This document shows positions 14,694 through 21,206 of a DNA stretch of 26,064 bases, in pieces. Each line of letters starts with the position of its first letter. Position 1 is the first letter of the stretch. A program made the position numbers and the translations under genes. Origin of the DNA: a virus; IMG/VR virus record IMGVR_UViG_3300036985_001218, positions 1-26,064 of that record. One strand, written 5' to 3'. The notes below the pieces were generated by a model. The model saw only the letters and a list, made by a program, of their open reading frames with translations, was not told the origin of the DNA and ran no database searches.

Positions 14694-14720
14694 GCCTAGT
14701 TTATGACTGGGCATTTTTTT
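14694..14720 (+). terminator. Rho-independent terminator
   Basis: GCCTAGT-TTATG-ACTGGGC forms a 7-bp stem with one G-T pair and is followed by ATTTTTTT. It ends the transcript after the gene at 14432 or attenuates read-through into the gene at 14731, whose start is only 10 nt beyond the T-run. Confidence 0.72.
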
Positions 14721-14730
14721 GGATAAGATT

Positions 14731-15177
14731 ATGAATATTGAAAGATTGCAAATGAGATGGGATATTTGTTTGATGAATCATTTTTATGAAAAACCAAGTT
14801 ATAAAATTCTAAGGTTAGAACATACTTTTAGAAATAATAATAATTTAACTTATGATGATATGGATTTAATAAAAAGAAAAAGCAATGAATTTACTTCTAA
14901 AAAATTAGATATTTATTGTTTTGTAGCTACTAGATTAGAAAAGTTATATAAGATTTTAGATAAAAAACAAGTTGATGATATTTTAGATATTGCATTGTGG
15001 TTAAAAAATTCAGATATAAATACCAGTTTTGTTTCAAAAGAAACTAAGAATTATTTAACTGAAGCAAATAAAAATAACATTACAGATAAATTAGCAAAAG
15101 CAGCTAAAGCAGTAAGGATTGAATATAGGAATAATCTTGAAGCCAATAGCGCACGTAATTGGAGTGCATGTAAATGA
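14731..15177 (+). CDS. Hypothetical helical protein (148 aa)
   Basis: From ATG 14731 the protein starts MNIERLQMRWDICLMNHFYE. It is rich in Lys, Asn and Ile, mostly helical and strongly AT-biased in codon use. It contains a DDILDIALWLKNSDI helix and a C-terminal KLAKAAKAVRIEYRNN segment. There is no membrane segment and no recognised domain. The start lies directly after the terminator T-run with a weak GGATAAG ribosome binding site, so expression could depend on read-through. Its stop overlaps the next ATG as ATGA. Confidence 0.58.
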   Translation: MNIERLQMRWDICLMNHFYEKPSYKILRLEHTFRNNNNLTYDDMDLIKRKSNEFTSKKLDIYCFVATRLEKLYKILDKKQVDDILDIALWLKNSDINTSFVSKETKNYLTEANKNNITDKLAKAAKAVRIEYRNNLEANSARNWSACK

Positions 15178-15287
15178 AAGACTATAAAAATAAACCAGTT
15201 CATACATTTACTAAACATCAAGAAATACAAATATGGTGTTTGATTGCAGCAGGAATTATTCTAGCTATTAAGGCATGGTTACAATGA
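15174..15287 (+). CDS. Single-span membrane peptide (37 aa)
   Basis: The frame begins MKDYKNKPVHTFTKHQEIQI and ends with a hydrophobic helix WCLIAAGIILAIKAWLQ. ATGA junctions on both sides (with 14731-15177 and 15284-15754) support translation. It could be an inner-membrane regulatory or lysis-related peptide. Nothing allows a firm choice. Confidence 0.5.
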   Translation: MKDYKNKPVHTFTKHQEIQIWCLIAAGIILAIKAWLQ

Positions 15288-15754
15288 CACCAGAAGAACG
15301 CAAAGAAAAGCAAAGAGTTAGAATGTTGGAATATTATCATAAAAACAAAAAAGTCATACATGAGCGTGTTTTACTAAAACGTAAAGCTGATCGTTTAAAA
15401 ATGGAACATTTGAAAAATAATTCTGTAATCCATCCAGTTCCTCAAAAATGTATTACAAAAAAAGAAATAATGGCATTAATTGGTGTTACGGCATTAGTTC
15501 TGGATAGAATTAGCAAGGATAAAAAATATTGTATGCCGAAACAGGTTGCCACGCATATTGATGGCACTGTGTTGTTTAACAGAGCTGAAATAATTGAATG
15601 GTTGCCATACGCTCGGGAAGCTTGCGCTTTTATTAAAAAAACTAAACCAATCAAATTAACTGGTATGGCAGCATCAATAGTTGAGTTCATGCGTCGCAGT
15701 AAAGATATGGAATTGTATTGTAATGAATTAAGACGAAAAGGTAAAAATGGCTAG
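15284..15754 (+). CDS. MerR/AlpA-like HTH DNA-binding protein (156 aa)
   Basis: The N-terminus is basic (RKEKQRVRMLEYYHKNKKV). Residues about 58-110 form a winged-helix element: ITKKEIMALIGVTALVLDRI, then VATHIDGTVLFNRAEIIEWL, as in the AlpA/excisionase and HTH_17 class. The C-terminal region is Lys/Arg-rich. It probably binds DNA as a regulator of this accessory operon; an excisionase role has no support because no integrase is visible. From ATG 15284 it overlaps the membrane peptide as ATGA and the next gene by 8 nt. Confidence 0.65.
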   Translation: MTPEERKEKQRVRMLEYYHKNKKVIHERVLLKRKADRLKMEHLKNNSVIHPVPQKCITKKEIMALIGVTALVLDRISKDKKYCMPKQVATHIDGTVLFNRAEIIEWLPYAREACAFIKKTKPIKLTGMAASIVEFMRRSKDMELYCNELRRKGKNG

Positions 15755-16025
15755 AGATGTTGATTATGCGCTTTTACTGCAAGTTCTTTATAGTAAAGGA
15801 TATAGTTTAGCTAGTATATCCAGATTAACAGGTACAGCAGTAAGTACATTGAGCAATGTTAAACAAGAATTAAAAAATGTTCCTGAGGCATGGCATGATG
15901 GCTGGGAAGGTTTGTCAATGCAAGAGTATTACCGTAAAGCTACAGGTGAAGCCCCGCCCCGTGTCGGGGATTACATTGAATTAGGAGATTATTATTATGA
16001 AGATGAAGTATCCATTGCCAAATGA
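15747..16025 (+). CDS. Small HTH protein (92 aa), putative regulator
   Basis: The N-terminal half carries a helix-turn-helix: GYSLASISRLTGTAVSTLSN with a recognition helix STLSNVKQEL. The C-terminal half (YRKATGEAPPRVGDYIELGD) is acidic and aromatic. A GC-rich patch (15951-15969) encodes the PPRVG segment. It overlaps the preceding HTH gene by 8 nt, so two DNA-binding proteins are made from adjacent frames. It may act as a transcription regulator or DNA-specificity factor. The target is unknown. Confidence 0.6.
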   Translation: MARDVDYALLLQVLYSKGYSLASISRLTGTAVSTLSNVKQELKNVPEAWHDGWEGLSMQEYYRKATGEAPPRVGDYIELGDYYYEDEVSIAK

Positions 16026-16197
16026 AAACGCACGTTGCTTAGGAAGCAACTGCGAAAAGAAAGAGAACTGCGCCAGGTATTTAAGTATAGAAATTGATAC
16101 AAAAGATTATTTTTGGCATGGCGATTTTAAGAAAGAATTAAAACAACATGAGTGTGATTTTTTTATAGATTTTAGGGGGAATTACTATGAGAATTGA
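15997..16197 (+). CDS. Small cysteine-cluster protein (66 aa), duplicate copy 1
   Basis: The protein starts MKMKYPLPNENARCLGSNCE and has C14-x4-C19-x4-C24, plus a later Cys in HECDFFI, a likely zinc-binding set seen in small phage proteins. AGGAG lies 9 nt upstream of the ATG at 15997. Its C-terminal part (CARYLSIEIDTKDY to FIDFRG) is repeated in the next gene. The FIDFRG codons contain the AGGGGG ribosome binding site for that next gene. Function unknown. Confidence 0.62.
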   Translation: MKMKYPLPNENARCLGSNCEKKENCARYLSIEIDTKDYFWHGDFKKELKQHECDFFIDFRGNYYEN

Positions 16198-16324
16198 GTG
16201 CGCCAGGTATTTAAGTATAGAAATTGACACAAAAGATTATATGTGGCACATGGATGCCATGAAGGAATTAAAAGAAATGGATTGCAGTTTTTTCATAGAT
16301 TTTCGAGGTAAAATTATTATGACT
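16066..16324 (+). repeat. Tandem duplication, about 130 bp per unit
   Basis: TGCGCCAGGTATTTAAGTAT begins at 16069 and again at 16199. Matching continues, with substitutions, through CATAGATTTT and an ATG (16187 and 16319). Because 130 is not a multiple of three, the second copy is read in another frame in its own gene. Each unit carries a ribosome binding site for the next frame. Confidence 0.8.
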
Positions 16325-16624
16325 ATTAAGAGAGAGTTGTTAGAAAGTTGTTTAGATGAGATGCAGTACCACGAAGTTCCTTGCTCAGAATTAGTAATTA
16401 AAATAAAAGAACTCCTCGCCCAACCTGAGCAAGAAAATTTAACACCACGACAAGGGCTAGAAGAATATAAAAAAGGTTACTATCAAGCAGAGTTGGATTT
16501 GAAACGCACAAGTTTAGAATTGGAAATTGCAGATTGCTGCGGTAGTGAAGATTATAGAGAAGGATTTAAAGATGGTGCTTTATATGCAGAAAAAGCACAC
16601 GGCATTGGAGTAGACGATGAGTAA
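16187..16624 (+). CDS. Fusion-like protein: duplicate copy 2 plus RELLE/EKAHGIGV module (145 aa)
   Basis: Residues 1-43 repeat the previous gene (ECARYLSIEIDTKDY, FIDFRGK) but lack the first cysteines. From M45 (16319), which has its own CGAGGT site, a common phage module begins: TIKRELLESCLDEM, LLAQPEQE, and a C-terminal EKAHGIGVDDE. The product may therefore be made both as a 145-residue fusion and as a 101-residue protein from the internal start. The RELL and EKAHGIGV parts are paralogous to the next gene. The start is ATG 16187 with AGGGGG upstream. Function unknown. Confidence 0.62.
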   Translation: MRIECARYLSIEIDTKDYMWHMDAMKELKEMDCSFFIDFRGKIIMTIKRELLESCLDEMQYHEVPCSELVIKIKELLAQPEQENLTPRQGLEEYKKGYYQAELDLKRTSLELEIADCCGSEDYREGFKDGALYAEKAHGIGVDDE

Positions 16625-16997
16625 AGAAAGAGAGTTGTTGAAAAGAGTAAGAGATGCTTTACATGAGCTAAAAGAAACTCATTATGACTTATATTGGGAT
16701 ATACAATCTATGCTTGACCAACCTGAGCAAGAGCCTGTGGCTTGGATAATTGAAACAGAAATTTATGGGAAACTTAGTGAATGGGTATGTACGGATAAAA
16801 AACATTACATAGAAGCGCATGATGCTATTAAAGCCCCAATACCTTTATACACAGCACCGCAAAAACGTGAGCCTTTGAGTGATGAAGAAATAAAAATGAA
16901 GTGGAATAGATTGCCTACAACTACTAAAGACCCAATTATCAGGCTTGCAAGAGCAATAGAAAAAGCACACAGTATTGGAGTAGATGATGAAAATTAA
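16617..16997 (+). CDS. Phage accessory protein, RELL/QPEQEPVAW module (126 aa)
   Basis: The protein starts MSKERELLKRVRDALHELKE, then LDQPEQEPVAWIIETEIYGK, PLYTAPQKREPLSDEEIKMK and finally RAIEKAHSIGVDDEN. This arrangement is common in small modular proteins of proteobacterial phages, of unknown function. It is paralogous to the end of the previous gene (QPEQE, EKAH-IGVDDE). It overlaps its neighbours on both sides (8 and 11 nt). Modules appear to have been shuffled or duplicated in this block. Confidence 0.66.
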   Translation: MSKERELLKRVRDALHELKETHYDLYWDIQSMLDQPEQEPVAWIIETEIYGKLSEWVCTDKKHYIEAHDAIKAPIPLYTAPQKREPLSDEEIKMKWNRLPTTTKDPIIRLARAIEKAHSIGVDDEN

Positions 16998-17127
16998 AAA
17001 TAAATGGTGTCGTCTAGCATGGTTTTTAGATGCTAGAAGATCATGTAATAATCATAAATTTGAACATATTACACGTGACCGAAGGGTTACTAAAGCAATG
17101 CACAGCATGTATTGGAGAGAGAAATGA
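16987..17127 (+). CDS. Small basic protein (46 aa)
   Basis: The frame starts MKIKNKWCRLAWFLDARRSC and ends with MYWREK. It is basic and aromatic with two cysteines (C8, C20) and several histidines, suggesting a possible metal site. It overlaps the previous gene by 11 nt and joins the next by ATGA, which supports translation despite the small size. No family recognised. Confidence 0.5.
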   Translation: MKIKNKWCRLAWFLDARRSCNNHKFEHITRDRRVTKAMHSMYWREK

Positions 17128-17369
17128 GCGAGATAGATATATTAAAATACGACAATAAACTATTAAAAGAACAAGTAGCATATTTAAAAGAAAAAATAGA
17201 CCCTTTTAAACTAGATATACGTGACCACTTTGCTGGCTTGGCTATGCAATCTTTAATTAATGTTTATGTTAATACCGGAAATGAAATGGTTACTGACGAT
17301 AGATATTTGGCTGCTTGGGCATATAAAAAAGCAGACGCAATGTTAGCAGAGAGGGAAAAAGAGAAATGA
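17124..17369 (+). CDS. Conserved small phage protein (81 aa), DHFAGLAMQ type
   Basis: From ATG 17124 the protein starts MSEIDILKYDNKLLKEQVAY, a coiled-coil-like N-terminus. It continues with IRDHFAGLAMQSLINVYVNT and a C-terminal AWAYKKADAMLAEREKEK helix. The DHFAGLAMQ to ADAMLAER layout occurs in many tailed phages of proteobacteria and has no known activity. ATGA junctions join it to both neighbours. The frame also opens upstream, but the ATG at 17124 has the coupled junction. Confidence 0.65.
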   Translation: MSEIDILKYDNKLLKEQVAYLKEKIDPFKLDIRDHFAGLAMQSLINVYVNTGNEMVTDDRYLAAWAYKKADAMLAEREKEK

Positions 17370-17509
17370 TAAGTGAAAAAGAAATAGAAGAATATATTGA
17401 TTCAATACGTTCATCTTCATTTAGTGAGGAATACTACTCAGCAGAATGGGAAGAAGGTTTTGAAGATGGTGTTAAATGGGCAGAGAAACAACTGGAGGAA
17501 AAACAATGA
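17366..17509 (+). CDS. Small acidic protein (47 aa)
   Basis: The frame starts MISEKEIEEYIDSIRSSSFS and contains EGFEDGVKWAEKQLEEKQ. The GF-DG---AEK element resembles GFKDGALYAEKAHG in the protein at 16187-16624, hinting at shared ancestry. ATGA overlaps on both sides show it belongs to the coupled chain. Function unknown. Confidence 0.55.
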   Translation: MISEKEIEEYIDSIRSSSFSEEYYSAEWEEGFEDGVKWAEKQLEEKQ

Positions 17510-17607
17510 GTAAAGGTTCAGCACCACGTCCTATACAGGATAGGAAAAAGTTTGAAGAAAATTGGGATAAGATATTTGGTGATAAAAAGAAAGAGGAAAA
17601 GAAATGA
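17506..17607 (+). CDS. Very small conserved phage protein (33 aa)
   Basis: The frame starts MSKGSAPRPIQDRKKFEENW and continues DKIFGDKKK with a Lys/Glu tail. The SKGS-PRP---DRKKF--NWD-IFG pattern is a widespread tiny phage protein without known function. ATGA junctions on both sides and conservation support it as a real gene. Confidence 0.62.
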   Translation: MSKGSAPRPIQDRKKFEENWDKIFGDKKKEEKK

Positions 17608-17855
17608 AAAACATAATATTAATATTACTGTTAATCCCAACTATAGTGTTTGCTTGTGATGATGATAATGGTTATCAGTTAGCAGAAGAAGCAAGAACAA
17701 GTAGGATAACTAATGAATTACGCCAGCAACGAAATGATGCTAATTATAATGCTTATATAAATGAACTTAATCAAGATAGACAAATACGTCAAGAAAGAAA
17801 CAACGCTTATCAAACACAAATGATCTTGCTTGATGGTCAATTTGTTCGTAAATAA
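17604..17855 (+). CDS. Secreted or lipoprotein-like small protein (83 aa)
   Basis: The N-terminus MKNIILILLLIPTIVFACDD is a classic short signal peptide. The VFA-C junction is close to a lipobox, although Phe at -2 is unusual. The mature part is polar and helical, rich in Gln, Asn and Arg (RTSRITNELRQQRNDANYN), with no enzymatic motif. Possible roles are a periplasmic spanin-like, superinfection or lysis accessory protein. It is the last gene of the rightward chain and ends against the terminator hairpin. Confidence 0.58.
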   Translation: MKNIILILLLIPTIVFACDDDNGYQLAEEARTSRITNELRQQRNDANYNAYINELNQDRQIRQERNNAYQTQMILLDGQFVRK

Positions 17856-17880
17856 AAAAAGGGGATACTTAGGTATCCCC
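17854..17880 (-). terminator. Leftward Rho-independent terminator
   Basis: GGGGATAC-TTAG-GTATCCCC (17861-17880) is a perfect 8-bp stem. Read leftward it is followed by seven T (A7 at 17854-17860), so it ends the late leftward transcript after the gene at 17897. Rightward it lacks a T-run and would act only weakly on the convergent chain. Confidence 0.8.
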
Positions 17881-17896
17881 AAGCTACGAGCGCAAA

Positions 17897-18034
17897 CTAT
17901 TTTTTCCTTTTAGCTTTATCAGCTTTTACAAACTCTTGAGCAACTTCAACTGGTATCTTAACTTTCTTTGCAAACTTAGGATTATGTGCTGCTGCTTGCA
18001 TTAACTTTTCTTGTGCTTTTGATTTTGATGGCAT
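17897..18034 (-). CDS. DUF3008-like small basic protein (45 aa)
   Basis: The frame starts MPSKSKAQEKLMQAAAHNPK and continues FAKKVKIP, EVAQEFV, ADKAKRKK. The MP-KSK-Q---M--AAHNP-FAKKV-IP pattern is the DUF3008-like family, small basic proteins often found near phage structural genes. Its function is unknown; the basic charge suggests nucleic-acid or virion association. It shares a TAATG junction with the preceding ART-like gene and is the last gene before the terminator. Confidence 0.78.
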   Translation of the reverse strand: MPSKSKAQEKLMQAAAHNPKFAKKVKIPVEVAQEFVKADKAKRKK

Positions 18035-19482
18035 TATCTTTCCTCTGATGTTTTGTTTTCATTGTTAAATAATAAAGCACCTAATAATCCACTTGCTAAC
18101 AAACTAGAACTGTTTTTTCTTAGTGGATCAAATGCTGCAAATTTTGATCGTATTTGATTTGGTTCAAATGGAATTGTAACTTGATGACCTTGTCCTCCCA
18201 TTTTACCCCCCAAATCATAGATTCCATTGTATCCAAGTTTTTTTAACTCATTTGTTACTTTATCTGGAATTGATGTCCATACAAATGAGCTTTCACCATT
18301 CAAAGTGTCTTTTTCAAGTTCATTTACCCAGTCTTTTGGTGTAAATTTTGAATTTTTATCCCATGCGTCTGCTCCTATTTTTAATCTTGTTTTATCATTT
18401 TTAAATGCTAATTTTAATGATGGTATTATTTGTTCTTTTAATACTTGATTATTAGATGTATCTAATGGATTTGTAATTCTTGACACTCCAGTTAATATAC
18501 CTTTCGCTTCTGTCCAAGGAGCTGTATCTTGACTAATTTTATGAGGATAACCAGCCAATTTGTAAATATCTTCTAATTTTTGTTCTTCATTATACAAATT
18601 TCCGCTGTCTGCCCAATAATCACGCAATGCAGATAATGGATTGTTGCGATGCTCTCTTTTTAATAAATAATCAAAATGAGATGTGTTTATTGCGTCATTT
18701 TTACCTTCTGGATGCAATACAAAGTTACCTTGCATTGCATCTGGATTAGCATACCCAACTCTAGGTGCTTTTGATAAAATATCTTGTTTAATTTCTGTAG
18801 GTAAATGATTCCATGTTTGCTCAACAGTGTAAGGAATAGAACCTCTATATCCTAAATCTTTTGGTGATACTGTAAACGCATTTGAAATATTCCAATCTTC
18901 AGAATCAATCAATGAAGTATCTTTTTTACCTGTTGCATAATTAGATGCAATATTAGGAGAGTCAGTTCCATATGGCATAGCACCTGATGTTGCTCTTTTA
19001 GGATCAAGTCCTGGCTTAGATAATAATCTATCAAGTCTTTCCGTTCCATGAAACCAAGGCATATTAAATTCTTTAATATAAGATTGTTGCTCTGGTATTG
19101 AACTCGCATTTTCAATGTTATATTTTTGCAATTGTGGAGTTTCCATTTTTAAAGCATTTTTTTCATACTTAATTAATTCTTCTGGTGTTAATGATTGTCC
19201 AGATAAATGTTTATTTAATAATGCAAAATTTAAGTTAGGTATTTTAGTAGACAACGCCATCCCAGCCATGCCCATACCATTACCCAACGCCCAATCAGCT
19301 AACTTCTTACTGTATTCTTGGCTTTTAGCATCTTGTGTATTAGAAAACTGTGGTGGTACAAGGTTTTCAAGACCTTTAGTAACATTAGATGCTACTCCAG
19401 TATATCTAGGATTGTTATTAAACAACTGGCTATAATCTTGACCAGCAGATTTTAAACCATTAACAATTTCTTCTAATGTCAT
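18034..19482 (-). CDS. Virion-associated protein with ADP-ribosyltransferase-like domain
   Basis: A 482-residue protein. Residues 1-140 are helical with no match. The segment PWFHGTERLDR (H145-G146-T147) followed by GAMPYGTDSPNIASNYATG (about 168-185), and a C-terminal GYNGIYDLGG, FEPNQIRSKFAAFDP (about 417-452), fit the ART-PolyVal type (H-Y-E/Q layout of PARP-like ADP-ribosyltransferases) carried by many phage virion proteins. The last 25 residues include a hydrophobic SSLLASGLLGALLF stretch. As part of the late block next to ejection proteins, it may enter the host with the DNA and modify host targets. Catalytic identity is inferred from motifs only. Confidence 0.65.
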   Translation of the reverse strand: MTLEEIVNGLKSAGQDYSQLFNNNPRYTGVASNVTKGLENLVPPQFSNTQDAKSQEYSKKLADWALGNGMGMAGMALSTKIPNLNFALLNKHLSGQSLTPEELIKYEKNALKMETPQLQKYNIENASSIPEQQSYIKEFNMPWFHGTERLDRLLSKPGLDPKRATSGAMPYGTDSPNIASNYATGKKDTSLIDSEDWNISNAFTVSPKDLGYRGSIPYTVEQTWNHLPTEIKQDILSKAPRVGYANPDAMQGNFVLHPEGKNDAINTSHFDYLLKREHRNNPLSALRDYWADSGNLYNEEQKLEDIYKLAGYPHKISQDTAPWTEAKGILTGVSRITNPLDTSNNQVLKEQIIPSLKLAFKNDKTRLKIGADAWDKNSKFTPKDWVNELEKDTLNGESSFVWTSIPDKVTNELKKLGYNGIYDLGGKMGGQGHQVTIPFEPNQIRSKFAAFDPLRKNSSSLLASGLLGALLFNNENKTSEER

Positions 19483-21206
19483 TGGCGATTCTCCCTAGCT
19501 TGGTATAGTAAATTTCCAGTAAGTGTTGGATCAATATTTAAATAATCAAACATACCTTTTAACTTTTCAGATGCTTTTGTAACAGGTCTTGATATAACTC
19601 CTGCGCCATAAGCTGCTTCACCCATCAATCTAGGTGATTGCGCCATAAGCATAGGTACAGCCAATGGTGCGCCACCAACAGCATAACTTCCTATGCCTGT
19701 CAATCCAGCATTTGCAAGCCCTCTTGGAGTCCATGAGTTAAGTGCTTGACCAGCTATTGCTGAAGTTAATTGATTACGTCCTTGATTTTCTAAAGTTTTA
19801 AACAGATCAAGTCTATTTCCATAATTTGTATTAACATTATTACGCATTAAAGACTGTAGTTTACGCATCGCTGTATCTGGATTGCCAGACTGTTTTAATG
19901 AGAATGTACGGTCTATTTCATTGATTAAATCAGATGCCTGTGAATAATCCTTCATCACTTTTGAATATGTTGGCGCTTGATTAGATATTTCATTCTTTAC
20001 TGAATCATAAAGATTTTTAGCTACCATTCTTGCAGTCTTTTCTTCATATGGAATAGACTCTTGTATTCCACCTATTCTTTGCTTAAGCGAATCAAGACCT
20101 ATTGGAGTATGATATTCAGCAGGATCTAAATTTTTCCAGTTATTAATTTCATCAGCTATTTTACTAAAAGCAGTAAATGCAACATCATTCTTTGGTTTTC
20201 CTTTGAATGTTATCTTGTCATATGTATTTGCTAAAGTATTATCTATCTTATTAAAATCTAATATTGATTTATCATTAGATATACTGGCTATTCCTTGTTG
20301 ATATGCTTGTGCTTTTGCAGCACCCATATCATCAACATTTTGTTTTGCCATATCCAAAACATCCTTCATAGGAACATTTCCACGCATGTTTCCTAAAAAT
20401 GTTTCAGCCATCTTTCCACCTTCAACACCTGCTCTAGCTGCTGTTTTTAAACTTTCTGCACCTGTGTGTGTTCCAATTCCACCAATTACATTTGCAAGAC
20501 CTCTTCCGAATGAAGGAGCTGCATTAACAGCAATAGATAAAGGATCAACAATACGTCCTGCACCTGCTACAACATTACCAACTTTAGTCAATGCTGGAAT
20601 CTTTGAAGCTAAAGAACCACCACCTGTAAGAACTGTTGAAAAATCACCTAATACGCTTGCAGGATCAGATGCTAGAGCTTCTTTAAAGTTTTCTGCATTA
20701 CCATAGCGTGATTTATAAAAATCAACGACAGAGTTTAATTTAGCAGGATTATTTCGTGTACTTTCTGGCATCATTTGAACAATAGCATCAGGAAGAACTT
20801 TTTGTAATGCAGCATTGCCTAAATTTAAAACACCTTGTGCTGTATCAACAGGATGTAAAACAGTAGATACAACATCACCAGCTACACCAGCAATCGATGA
20901 AGGAAGATTAGCTACACCTCTTGTTGCTACTTTTAACCATGACTGTGGAGTATTTGATTGTACAGTTGGTGTGCTAGCAATGGTTTTTAATGGCAGATCA
21001 TACTTTTCAGGAGATACCCATCCTTTACCATTCCAAACATTACCACCTAATGTATCACCAGTTTGTAGATTTGATTCTTCAATCTGCTTTCCACTATAAT
21101 CAGTTCCTTGTGCTGCTAATTCTTTTGCAAACTTTGTGGCATGTTCAGTGTCACCTTTTTGTTGTGCTATATAAAATGCTTTTTGTAAATCACTATAAGA
21201 ACTCAT
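19479..21206 (-). CDS. Internal virion/DNA ejection-type protein (575 aa)
   Basis: The protein starts MSSYSDLQKAFYIAQQKGDT. The middle has Gly/Ala-rich segments (VVAGAGRIVDPLSIAVNAAP, GGIGTHTGAESLKTAARAG) and the C-terminal part has a hydrophobic GSYAVGGAPLAVPMLMA stretch. Long helical, Ala/Gly-rich proteins in this position are ejected with the genome in P22-like and related podoviruses and help build a channel through the envelope. AAAGGAG precedes the ATG, and the stop overlaps the next start as ATGA. The role is inferred from composition and neighbours; no enzymatic motif such as a lytic transglycosylase is visible. Confidence 0.68.
   Translation of the reverse strand: MSSYSDLQKAFYIAQQKGDTEHATKFAKELAAQGTDYSGKQIEESNLQTGDTLGGNVWNGKGWVSPEKYDLPLKTIASTPTVQSNTPQSWLKVATRGVANLPSSIAGVAGDVVSTVLHPVDTAQGVLNLGNAALQKVLPDAIVQMMPESTRNNPAKLNSVVDFYKSRYGNAENFKEALASDPASVLGDFSTVLTGGGSLASKIPALTKVGNVVAGAGRIVDPLSIAVNAAPSFGRGLANVIGGIGTHTGAESLKTAARAGVEGGKMAETFLGNMRGNVPMKDVLDMAKQNVDDMGAAKAQAYQQGIASISNDKSILDFNKIDNTLANTYDKITFKGKPKNDVAFTAFSKIADEINNWKNLDPAEYHTPIGLDSLKQRIGGIQESIPYEEKTARMVAKNLYDSVKNEISNQAPTYSKVMKDYSQASDLINEIDRTFSLKQSGNPDTAMRKLQSLMRNNVNTNYGNRLDLFKTLENQGRNQLTSAIAGQALNSWTPRGLANAGLTGIGSYAVGGAPLAVPMLMAQSPRLMGEAAYGAGVISRPVTKASEKLKGMFDYLNIDPTLTGNLLYQARENRQ

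Noticed and set aside
15951-15969. GC-rich CCCCG/CGGGG stem
   Set aside because: It lies inside a coding sequence encoding PPRVG, with no T-run; probably codon content, not a regulatory hairpin.
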